From a virus, in IMG/VR virus record IMGVR_UViG_3300042923_000371, positions 1 through 55,383 of that record: a stretch of DNA of 55,383 nt; one strand, 5' to 3'. This document shows, piece after piece, positions 7,528 to 13,283 of this stretch (within the stretch, counting starts at the first letter, position 1; every line of letters starts with the position of its first letter). The position numbers and the translations under genes were made by a program. Below the pieces are notes generated by a model. That model saw nothing but the letters and a program-made list of their open reading frames with translations. It was not told the DNA's origin and did not search any database.

Positions 7528-7639
7528 TGTATCGCCCCTTTCAAAATCTTCGTGTAGGCATTTTAACCTTGTTTTAACGTAAGATAATATATCAGCCAAG
7601 CAAATGTTTGACTGATATATTACTTTTGTTGAAGAAACC

Positions 7640-7798
7640 TTAAATTCTTAAATGGTTAATCAGGTGTAAATCATCTTTCATGTTGTCTATTAATGCAACT
7701 AAATTATCTCTTAGCTTTTTTACTTTATCTGTATCACTTTTGTCGATTGCATCAATATACTTATCAACCAATTCTTTTAATAATTCTTCTTTGCTCAT
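7640..7798 (-). CDS. Small helical hypothetical protein
   Basis: A 52-residue ORF with an AGGAGG site 7 bases before its ATG. The whole sequence is a charged amphipathic helix (SKEELLKELVDKYIDAIDK). It belongs to the leftward chain of small genes, whose spacers share a common CTCATAGGAGG module. Unknown function. Confidence 0.65.
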   Translation of the reverse strand: MSKEELLKELVDKYIDAIDKSDTDKVKKLRDNLVALIDNMKDDLHLINHLRI

Positions 7799-7809
7799 TT
7801 CATGTCCTC

Positions 7810-7971
7810 CTATGAGTTTAATTTTATAATTTCGGTATGATATTCTTTGTGGTTTAAATTAATATTAATACCTCTTTCCATTCGTTCGGCTGCTCTGAGC
7901 GATTCTGTTGATTCTAATTCCTGCACAACCTTACCTTGATTATCTTTTATTACAACTTTAAATTTTTCCAT
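7810..7971 (-). CDS. Small hypothetical protein
   Basis: A 53-residue ORF with AGGAGGACGG before its ATG. It opens with a beta hairpin (EKFKVVIKDNQGKVVQEL), followed by a helix and a C-terminal strand. Its stop codon lies in the repeated CTCATAGGAGG module that supplies the ribosome site of the following gene. Unknown function. Confidence 0.6.
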   Translation of the reverse strand: MEKFKVVIKDNQGKVVQELESTESLRAAERMERGININLNHKEYHTEIIKLNS

Positions 7972-7992
7972 TGATACCGTCCTCCTATGAGT

Positions 7993-8253
7993 TTAATTTT
8001 CGGCTGATAAAGCTTGTATATTGTAATTTTCTATAAAATCCCTTATATATTGCGGATGCTTGCTCATTGGTAAATCTTTCATATCATATCTTGTATTTAC
8101 TCTTGTTAATAATGAGGCGTGTTTATAGTTGCCATATTTTATATGAATATGGTATTTTTCACACATTACGACATCCCCATTTTTGAAATTATCTGACCCT
8201 TTATTTTTTAATTCTTCTCTTGTTAAAATATACATATTGTCTTTGTTAAACAT
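7993..8253 (-). CDS. Hypothetical protein
   Basis: An 86-residue protein with AGGAGGG before its ATG. It has a short barrel-like segment around NGDVVMCEKYHIHIKYGNY, with several histidines and tyrosines. The stop precedes a copy of the CTCATAGGAGG spacer shared with the neighbours. No family recognised. Confidence 0.65.
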   Translation of the reverse strand: MFNKDNMYILTREELKNKGSDNFKNGDVVMCEKYHIHIKYGNYKHASLLTRVNTRYDMKDLPMSKHPQYIRDFIENYNIQALSAEN

Positions 8254-8293
8254 CTATACCCTCCTATGAGTTTTTAAAATCTTCGATAAACCC

Positions 8294-8377
8294 CTATAAA
8301 TCAATCTTATTTTCAACTATTGCCGATACTCCTATAAATACCAATAAGAATAAATTCATTGATAAAAAAGTTCCCAT
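8294..8377 (-). CDS. Tiny membrane peptide
   Basis: A 27-residue ORF with a near-perfect ribosome site (AAGGAGGAATT). It encodes a single hydrophobic helix (MNLFLLVFIGVSAIV) with a short charged end. Its ribosome site overlaps the -35 box of the oppositely oriented promoter at 8387-8415, so transcription of the two strands may interfere. Confidence 0.5.
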   Translation of the reverse strand: MGTFLSMNLFLLVFIGVSAIVENKIDL

Positions 8378-8386
8378 AATTCCTCC

Positions 8387-8415
8387 TTGAATTAAAAGGC
8401 GGAATCGGTTATAAT
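8387..8415 (+). promoter_or_regulatory. Near-consensus sigma-A promoter facing right
   Basis: TTGAAT at 8387-8392 and TATAAT at 8410-8415 are separated by exactly 17 bases. The promoter points rightward inside a leftward operon and should start a transcript near 8422. Only about 65 bases downstream lies a strong intrinsic terminator. Confidence 0.7.
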
Positions 8416-8421
8416 AACCTT

Positions 8422-8489
8422 ACCCGCCTGATTGGTGGTTGGTGTAGCATCTCGATTGCTTGCAGGCTTCGTGCTACACCATTTTTATT
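8422..8489 (+). ncRNA. Candidate short antisense or regulatory RNA
   Basis: The predicted transcript of about 65-70 nt has no start codon with a ribosome site. It ends in a hairpin, TGGTGTAGCA (8440-8449) with TGCTACACCA (8472-8481), followed by TTTTT. Promoter, short body and terminator form a complete small-RNA unit on the strand opposite to the surrounding genes. The 3' end overlaps the last codon of the gene at 8488-9081, so it could pair with that message. Confidence 0.55.
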
Positions 8490-9081
8490 AGTCCATCATG
8501 CACCATTGATGCGTTCTGATTTTGTATTCACTCAATATTTGCATTGCGTCTTCCATTCTTGTTGATTCGTTAAAACTGTCTGTTAATGCCTTCCAAGCTT
8601 TTTTCAGTCCTCTTGATGTCTTGTTGTAAAATGCAGGTTCATTGTAGCTATCTTTTAAATCTCTTCCGAATACTTCTTTTTCGCTTTGTAATTCAATAAT
8701 ACAATTGGAATTTTTCAACTTATTATCAGTGATTTCAACTTCTTTGAATCCGAATCTGTTAATAAATGTTTGAAGCTTTTCGACTTGTTTGTCTTGATAT
8801 TCATTAAAAGCTTTTTCAGTTACGAATCTTGTTGAGCCATTGCCTTTATCAATTTCTGATATCATAAATTCAGATATCATTTTAATTTCTCTTTCTACGT
8901 CGATTTCCTTTAATGTATATGCTTGATTACTGCTATTGTAATTAGTAATTTCAAACCATCCTGGGCAATTTGCCATATCGCCACGATAATATATTTTTTG
9001 TCCTGTTTGGTATTTGCAAGATGCTTCTTTCTTGACTTCTTGTGTTCTCATATTTGGGAACTGTATTATTTTAGCTGCCAT
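8488..9081 (-). CDS. Hypothetical protein of the leftward operon
   Basis: A 197-residue protein with GGAGG before its ATG. The N-terminal third is beta-rich (GQKIYYRGDMANCPGWFEITN); the remainder is helical and charged. It is the largest unknown of this operon. No catalytic motif is seen. A convergent small RNA terminator overlaps its end. Confidence 0.75.
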   Translation of the reverse strand: MAAKIIQFPNMRTQEVKKEASCKYQTGQKIYYRGDMANCPGWFEITNYNSSNQAYTLKEIDVEREIKMISEFMISEIDKGNGSTRFVTEKAFNEYQDKQVEKLQTFINRFGFKEVEITDNKLKNSNCIIELQSEKEVFGRDLKDSYNEPAFYNKTSRGLKKAWKALTDSFNESTRMEDAMQILSEYKIRTHQWCMMD

Positions 9082-9085
9082 TGTT

Positions 9086-9271
9086 TCAATCCTCCATTAA
9101 ATAATTTATTAATTCTTTAATACTTTCTGATTCTTTGACTGTATTTCCGTCTTTGTCTATTAAATAATAGTTGTAATAGTAATCTTTTCTATCTCCCAAG
9201 CATTGCTTTTTATAAACATTTAAGTTTTTAGCTTCTGCGAATGCTGTCAAGGCTTTTAATGACCATCGCAT
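9086..9271 (-). CDS. Small hypothetical protein
   Basis: A 61-residue ORF with GGAGGG before the ATG. A helix is followed by a tyrosine-rich strand pair (DYYYNYYLIDKDGNTVKE) and a final helix. It lies between a structured RNA spacer and the 8488 gene. Unknown function. Confidence 0.65.
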   Translation of the reverse strand: MRWSLKALTAFAEAKNLNVYKKQCLGDRKDYYYNYYLIDKDGNTVKESESIKELINYLMED

Positions 9272-9337
9272 GTTTATCCCTCCATGAATTTAATTTTTAA
9301 TTGATAAACCATTATGTCAATTTCTATGTCTGTAAGC

Positions 9338-9382
9338 GTTGAGGGCATTTCTGCCCTGTTGGAATCTTACCAACCTTGCAAC
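9338..9382 (-). ncRNA. Three-way-junction RNA motif, copy 1
   Basis: On the minus strand this 45-base spacer folds into a compact three-way junction: outer stem GTTG/CAAC (9338-9341 with 9379-9382), a 6-bp stem AGGGCA/TGCCCT closed by a GAAA loop, and a 5-bp stem GTTGG/CCAAC with the 7-base loop TAAGATT. A CAAG linker joins the outer stem to the 7-base-loop stem. A second copy with different stems but the same plan is at 9602-9654. It lies directly after the stop of the 9391 gene. Confidence 0.55.
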
Positions 9383-9390
9383 CTCGGGAC

Positions 9391-9573
9391 TTATTCTGCT
9401 CTGAAATTAACACAGTCACAATTTTTTAATGCTATACTATCTGCTATATATTCTTTTGCTACTTCTATTGCTTCTTCTTCACTTTCTGCTGATACTGCTT
9501 GCAATGTTCCTGTGTGGTATTTTCCTGCTCCCTTATCATAAATGGTATTCCAACTAACTTTGTATTCTCTCAT
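9391..9573 (-). CDS. Small hypothetical protein
   Basis: A 60-residue ORF with GGAGG before its ATG. Strand-helix-strand pattern: REYKVSWNTIYDKG, then an acidic helix ESEEEAIEVAKEYIADS, then CDCVNFRAE. It is flanked on both sides by the paired structured RNA motifs. Unknown function. Confidence 0.65.
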   Translation of the reverse strand: MREYKVSWNTIYDKGAGKYHTGTLQAVSAESEEEAIEVAKEYIADSIALKNCDCVNFRAE

Positions 9574-9601
9574 TTTATACCTCCAATTTTATTGCCTTAT
9601 C

Positions 9602-9654
9602 AGGTTGAGCTTTGGGGAATCTCTTCCCCTGCTGAATTTCACAGCCTTGAACCT
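9602..9654 (-). ncRNA. Three-way-junction RNA motif, copy 2
   Basis: Minus-strand fold: outer stem AGGTT/AACCT (9602-9606 with 9650-9654), a 6-bp stem GGGGAA/TTCCCC with loop GAGA, and a 4-bp stem GCTG/CAGC with the 7-base loop TGAAATT. The CAAG linker, GNRA-type tetraloop and 7-base loop are shared with copy 1 at 9338-9382, while the stem sequences differ by compensating changes. It sits between two small genes. Confidence 0.55.
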
Positions 9655-9672
9655 TGCCCTGTTTAATCGTTT

Positions 9673-9837
9673 TTATTTATTCTGCCAAATTTCAAGTTTT
9701 ATAATTATTTTTTCTAATTCATTAGCTTCTTTCTTTGCACCAATCTCAAGTAATTTATAATATTTATGTCTTAATTCGTCTTTTTCGTGGTTTACAGAAC
9801 TTTTTAATTCTTCAATTTTTTCGTAATTTTGGTTCAT
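9673..9837 (-). CDS. Small coiled-coil protein, first gene of the leftward operon
   Basis: A 54-residue ORF with GGAGGTAG before its ATG. It is a continuous charged helix (NYEKIEELKSSVNHEKDELR and on) consistent with a short coiled coil. It is the first gene after the leftward promoter at 9869-9897. Unknown function. Confidence 0.65.
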   Translation of the reverse strand: MNQNYEKIEELKSSVNHEKDELRHKYYKLLEIGAKKEANELEKIIIKLEIWQNK

Positions 9838-9868
9838 TTCTCTACCTCCGATTTATTTGATTAACTAC

Positions 9869-9897
9869 ATAATATCACATATCCAAGTATCATGCAA
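9869..9897 (-). promoter_or_regulatory. Promoter of the leftward operon
   Basis: On the minus strand TTGCAT (9892-9897) and TATTAT (9869-9874) are 17 bases apart, placing the start near 9862 and leaving a leader of about 25 bases before the first ATG. It is divergent from the late promoter at 9978-10006. The inverted heptamers TGTAACA/TGTTACA near 9918 and 9998 could be shared operator halves. Confidence 0.6.
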
Positions 9898-9977
9898 GAT
9901 AATTTAAGTTAAACAATTGTAACATTTATAAAATCACAACAAATCATTGAAATACTATATAATAATATATTTAACTA

Positions 9978-10006
9978 TTGTTTTAATTAAATCAATGTGT
10001 TACAAT
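9978..10006 (+). promoter_or_regulatory. Probable late-region promoter
   Basis: TTGTTT (9978-9983) and TACAAT (10001-10006) with a 17-base spacer predict a start near 10013. It faces the terminase operon and is followed after about 145 bases by a strong terminator, so its full output would need read-through. Confidence 0.6.
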
Positions 10007-10012
10007 GTAGCA

Positions 10013-10158
10013 GTAAAGTTATTTCAATAACTTAACAATTTTACCGGAACTATTAGAGAGCAGTCTTAATAGTTACACCAAAATGCGGTAGGAATTTCGC
10101 AATGACTACCCAATATAACATAAAGGAAGCAGTTACCCCTTAGCTGACTTCTTTTTTT
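10013..10158 (+). ncRNA. Terminated structured leader RNA ahead of the late operon
   Basis: The predicted transcript contains three hairpins: AAGTTATT/AATAACTT (10016-10033), AACTATTA/TAATAGTT (10048-10074) and GGTAG/CTACC (10087-10110). It ends in an intrinsic terminator. No plausible ORF with a ribosome site is present. Its position resembles the short terminated leader upstream of the late genes in lambda, where an antiterminator allows read-through. That parallel is inference. Confidence 0.55.
10126..10158 (+). terminator. Strong intrinsic terminator
   Basis: GAAG plus CAGTTA (10126-10135) pairs with TAGCTG plus CTTC (10141-10151), with one bulged A and a 5-base loop, followed by seven T residues. 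Confidence 0.85.
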
Positions 10159-10239
10159 AATGTCAAATCAAATGCAGTGGCGGAAAGGGTAACGCATCTA
10201 AAGAATACATAGCTTATAGACGTATATTAAAATGGTTGG

Positions 10240-10295
10240 CTGTGCGGTGAAAGTCCGTAATAGAGTTGACGAACGTGCAAGGTCCAATTCCTTGC
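10240..10295 (+). other. Structured 5' leader of the terminase small-subunit gene
   Basis: Two hairpins precede the terminase gene: CGG/CCG with a 7-base loop (10245-10257) and GCAAGG/CCTTGC with a 7-base loop TCCAATT (10277-10295). The second looks like a tRNA T-arm, but no matching acceptor stem was found, so a functional tRNA is unlikely. It may be a remnant of a tRNA-like structure or a leader fold. The rest of 10160-10320 shows no gene. Confidence 0.4.
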
Positions 10296-10333
10296 CTGCA
10301 ATTTTAAAAATAAATAATTAGGAGGTGCTTTTA

Positions 10334-11026
10334 ATGGCACAGAAGAAAAAAGCTGTCACTAGCACAGCCGCCAATATAAAACAAAAAACTAAAGGTACAA
10401 ATATACCACCCACAGATGAAACGTGCGTTAAAACTCAATCTGTGACCTCTGATAATGATATAAATGATAAAAACTTAGAAGTTAAGCCTGGCGGAATCAA
10501 AAAAGACGGTCAACCATGGATTCCTGGTCGTAAAGCTGTCGAAGAAAAATTAACTCCTGATTTCTTGGCCCGTTTAACTGCTTATGCATCACAATCTATT
10601 TCAAATTTAAAGATAGCTGAAATGATAGGTATATCGTCAGCATCATTTTATAAATTAATGGGCGAAAGTCCTGATTTTAAACTTGCTTACGAAAAAGGCA
10701 TAGATTACCGAAAATATGAACTAGAAAAAGCACTTATTAAAAGAGCAGAAGGCTACACAGCAGAAGAAAAGCAAACAGTTATTACAGATGACCCTGAAAA
10801 GGGAAGAATAGTTAAAAACACTGTTACTCAAAAAAACTATGTTCCAGATACTACTGCTTTAATATTTAGCTTGAAAAACCTTTATGGCGATAAATATAAA
10901 GATAGAGTTGAATCGGTTAATACTGTAAACATAAATGTGCAACAAATTCAGAACATTCCCGATGAAGAACTGTTGAAATATGCGAATATGGATTTAATTG
11001 AGGATGCCGACTATCAGATAGAATAA
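10334..11026 (+). CDS. terS: Terminase small subunit-like DNA-binding protein
   Basis: A 230-residue protein that should recognise the packaging site and present phage DNA to the large terminase. The start is the ATG at 10334, 8 bases after AGGAGG; an in-frame GTG at 10325 is part of that site. Residues about 1-60 are a polar low-complexity tail. A helix-turn-helix (SNLKIAEMIGISSASFYKLM) lies near the middle, followed by a helical region and a conserved terminal block, TALIFSLKNLYGDKYKDR, seen in many phage small terminase or terminase-associated proteins. Next structural gene, terL, is 3.5 kb away, an unusual separation. Confidence 0.8.
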   Translation: MAQKKKAVTSTAANIKQKTKGTNIPPTDETCVKTQSVTSDNDINDKNLEVKPGGIKKDGQPWIPGRKAVEEKLTPDFLARLTAYASQSISNLKIAEMIGISSASFYKLMGESPDFKLAYEKGIDYRKYELEKALIKRAEGYTAEEKQTVITDDPEKGRIVKNTVTQKNYVPDTTALIFSLKNLYGDKYKDRVESVNTVNINVQQIQNIPDEELLKYANMDLIEDADYQIE

Positions 11027-11029
11027 TTT

Positions 11030-11550
11030 TTTTAAACCCCTTTTAGTGGGAGGAAACATGATTAATTAAAGAAAAGCTACACGCATTTATAAAAAGGATA
11101 TTATTCTCAAATATGAGAAATACAATTATCAAAATGATAAATGGCTGAAAATACACGTTTTCTTAATCAATAAATTATATGAAATAATAACTATTATTAC
11201 GCATATGGCTAATTTTCAATACTTTCACAACAGCAAATTGCCTATTTCCGAAAATCCCCTTTTTAACCACAGAGAAAATACCTCCTGCTCTGTATGTTAA
11301 TGAGGGGATATATACTGCAAAGCTGATAGGGTATGCTGATGCCTGATGTATTGGAAAGCACAGGACCACCCTTCCCCTTTTTACCGGGGAGTGGGTTGGA
11401 GAAATAGGTAATCATAGTTAGCCCCTCCAAGACACACAAAATCACCTAGCAATAACACCCTTAAAGATAAGCATAAATTAACAAGCTTAAAGGGTAGGGG
11501 GGTGTAAATAAAGACACTCAAAAATATAATTTTTATTTTTTTAGAAGTAA
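11030..11550 (+). ncRNA. Large structured non-coding region, candidate large RNA
   Basis: The gap 11027-11715 has no convincing gene. The first 500 bases are packed with helices: TTCTC/GAGAA (11104-11119), TTATC/GATAA (11126-11140), a long nested hairpin ATATG..CATAT with AATAATA/TATTATT inside (11177-11206), ATCCCC/GGGGAT (11254-11259 with 11304-11309) enclosing CAGAG/CTCTG (11270-11292), a GC-rich hairpin at 11366-11398, and ACCCTT/AAGGGT enclosing TAAGC/GCTTA (11457-11495). A T-rich tail follows at 11529-11542. A ribosome site with ATG at 11060 leads to a stop after three codons. A decayed gene is the main alternative. Strand is assumed from the operon. Confidence 0.45.
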
Positions 11551-11613
11551 TTAAAACCGTCCGAATTTGCTAAGGCAATTCGTACAATAAGATTAATAAG
11601 GTACGGATTGAAT

Positions 11614-11658
11614 GTTTCACGGTTAGTTATTGTTCAAATTATAATAGTTTCACGGTTA
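11614..11658 (+). repeat. Direct repeats flanking a -10 box upstream of the RepL-like gene
   Basis: GTTTCACGGTTA occurs at 11614-11625 and 11647-11658, 33 bases apart (about three helical turns). TATAAT lies between them at 11640-11645 with no good -35 box, so the upstream repeat occupies the -35 position. This looks like a promoter controlled by a protein binding the repeats, or a pair of iterons for the adjacent RepL-like protein. Imperfect palindromes at 11568-11606 lie just upstream. Confidence 0.6.
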
Positions 11659-11715
11659 TTTTTTTGGAATCAAATTATCCCAATAAATTATATTTAACAA
11701 AGTAGGTGATGTGCT

Positions 11716-12324
11716 TTGCAATTAGGAGAAAATGAATTCTTACTGTTTAACCCTGATACAGGGGAGATAAAAGGAATATTTGATAGCGAAACACAGACTA
11801 TTAGAAGCAAGGCACAAGTTGAATATTACAATAAACATAAATTTGAGATAAATGCGGACAAGGTGTATGACTTTGGACAGAGTGGTAAATTTAATATGTT
11901 TAGTACATTTTCAATAGAGCAATTAGCAAATGAAGGACTAACAGGCACAGATTATAGAGTATTACTCTTAATGATGTCTGGGGTAGGATACAAAACAGGC
12001 TATATATCAATGGGTAATAATCATTCTATGACACCTGAATGGATGGCTAAGAAACTAGATATTGATAAAAAGACAGTAGATAGAATTTTAAAGAAGTTAA
12101 TTGATAAAGGAATTATAGCAATAAACATAACAGAAAAAAAGAAATCATACTTTATGAATCCATACATCCAATATAAAGGCAGATGGATAAGTAAAGACTT
12201 ATATTGTATGTTTAAAGATACAAAGTGGGCGAAGCAAGCAGCAGAAGAACGAGAGAAAGAACTAAAAAGGCGAGAAGCTATGGAAATTAGTAAAGAGAAA
12301 AGAAAGTATTTAGGAGTTGATTAA
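11716..12324 (+). CDS. RepL-like winged-helix protein
   Basis: A 202-residue protein using a TTG start after AGGTGATG. A central winged-helix domain (about residues 75-155) carries FRVLL-like TDYRVLLLMMSG, DIDKKTVDRILKKLIDKGII and the terminal YFMNPYIQYKGRW. These are the marks of firmicute plasmid RepL replication proteins and related phage DNA-binding proteins. The C-terminus is a long charged helix. It could act as a transcription factor or replication initiator. Its place between the terminase genes and next to direct repeats is notable. The family call is from motif shape only. Confidence 0.7.
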   Translation: MQLGENEFLLFNPDTGEIKGIFDSETQTIRSKAQVEYYNKHKFEINADKVYDFGQSGKFNMFSTFSIEQLANEGLTGTDYRVLLLMMSGVGYKTGYISMGNNHSMTPEWMAKKLDIDKKTVDRILKKLIDKGIIAINITEKKKSYFMNPYIQYKGRWISKDLYCMFKDTKWAKQAAEEREKELKRREAMEISKEKRKYLGVD

Positions 12325-12657
12325 ATGGACATTGTAGTTACTATACCAAAATCAGAATACAAGAATGACGATAAAGAAACATTTGACATAATAAACAATG
12401 ACTTTACAGCATTTTGGACATTCAAACGTGCATTTCCTAAAAAACTATATAAAGGCGATAAAGTATATTTTGTAAAACATAACAAAATAGATAGTTCAAT
12501 GGTAGTAACAGAAGTTTGCAGTGAATATCAACAAATATGTGCTACGACAAATAGAACGTGGCAAGGTCATATTATCATGTTAGACGATTTGAATGATGAA
12601 AGAGATTTGAATATTGAAGTTAAAGGCTTTCAAGGCTTTAGATATAAATGGTGGTGA
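12325..12657 (+). CDS. PUA/ASCH-like hypothetical protein
   Basis: A 110-residue protein starting right after the previous stop (TAAATG). The FWTFKRAFPKKLYKGDKVYFVKHNKI segment and the final VKGFQGFRYKWW match a family of small PUA-like barrel proteins found in phages and mobile elements, likely to bind nucleic acid. The start has a weak ribosome site (GGAGTTGA). It is in the late operon between RepL-like and phosphoesterase genes. Confidence 0.7.
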   Translation: MDIVVTIPKSEYKNDDKETFDIINNDFTAFWTFKRAFPKKLYKGDKVYFVKHNKIDSSMVVTEVCSEYQQICATTNRTWQGHIIMLDDLNDERDLNIEVKGFQGFRYKWW

Positions 12658-12663
12658 TTCCAT

Positions 12664-12864
12664 GTGAAAAAGATAACTATATACAGTAAATGGGATGTAG
12701 ACAAGCTAGAATGTGTTTGCTTGCTGTCAAATCCCCTATGCGATAGATATAAACAATGTGAAGAATTAGACCTTGTTCTTAACGTGTACGGAGATATAGA
12801 AGAATGTATGCGAAACAGGAAGTATAAAAAAGAACATGGTGTAGTAAAGCAAATTGGAAAGTAA
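12664..12864 (+). CDS. Small hypothetical protein, GTG start
   Basis: A 66-residue protein with cysteines at CVC and CDRYKQC. The GTG is chosen because the overlapping ATG leads straight into a stop and GGTGGTGAT lies upstream. This GGTGAT-type ribosome site recurs in front of the following genes. Unknown function. Confidence 0.6.
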   Translation: MKKITIYSKWDVDKLECVCLLSNPLCDRYKQCEELDLVLNVYGDIEECMRNRKYKKEHGVVKQIGK

Positions 12865-12876
12865 AGTGGTGATTAG

Positions 12877-13269
12877 ATGAAGGAATATAAAAATGGTGAT
12901 TTTACTAACTATTATGATACTTCTATTTTGCCAAGTGGACAAACTATAAGAATTGAATTTCAAGAAGAATGGGGCAAATCGAAAAATTTTTACAATATAT
13001 ATTTGGTTACTTCACATAAAAGAAGGCAAGCTGATTCAACTTATGGAATTGCAACAGGTAAAGATGGTTTTAAGGGTTTATTATGGGTTAAAAATAAAAT
13101 AATTGAATTTGAAAAATTCATAAAAGAAAAATATCCTGATATTCACGTAATAATTTATTGTGATTGGACTGATAACAGAAGAAGAAAGATATATGAACGT
13201 GGTTTATCTAATATTGGATATAAATACAATTTTTTATTCAATAAAAAAGTTTTAAGCAAAACAATATAA
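12877..13269 (+). CDS. Hypothetical protein
   Basis: A 130-residue protein with GGTGATTAG before its ATG. Strand-rich N-terminal half (SGQTIRIEFQEEW), then an alpha/beta part with HVIIYCDWTDNRRRKIYERG, loosely similar in shape to a small acyltransferase-like or phage DUF fold. No catalytic residues can be named. Codon usage is like its neighbours. Confidence 0.65.
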   Translation: MKEYKNGDFTNYYDTSILPSGQTIRIEFQEEWGKSKNFYNIYLVTSHKRRQADSTYGIATGKDGFKGLLWVKNKIIEFEKFIKEKYPDIHVIIYCDWTDNRRRKIYERGLSNIGYKYNFLFNKKVLSKTI

Positions 13270-13283
13270 AAGTTGGTGATTGA

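Larger units (their letters stand above)
7803..8275 (-). repeat. Repeated stop-plus-ribosome-site spacer module
   Basis: Near-identical spacers of the form AATTAAACTCATAGGAGG (minus strand) occur at about 7804-7825, 7982-8000 and, diverging, 8261-8274; a weaker cousin lies at about 9280-9296. They contain the stop of one gene and the Shine-Dalgarno site of the next. The pattern suggests duplication of small gene cassettes together with their translation signals. Confidence 0.7.

Noticed and set aside
9338-9382. Hammerhead or other self-cleaving ribozyme
   Set aside because: It is a three-way junction, but the conserved CTGANGA core is absent on both strands.
10210-10310. A functional tRNA just upstream of terS
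   Set aside because: A T-arm-like hairpin (10277-10295) and a small CGG/CCG hairpin are present, but no acceptor stem of seven pairs or anticodon arm could be built.
11060-11300. A decayed protein gene in frame with an ATG at 11060 behind GGAGGAAAC
   Set aside because: An in-frame TAA follows after three codons and the roughly 75 codons after it match nothing I recognise; kept only as an alternative to the structured RNA.
11175-11445. Two minus-strand frames (64 and 60 codons) in the terS/RepL gap
   Set aside because: They lack ribosome sites, point against the operon and overlap strong hairpins; the region is better explained as non-coding or structured.
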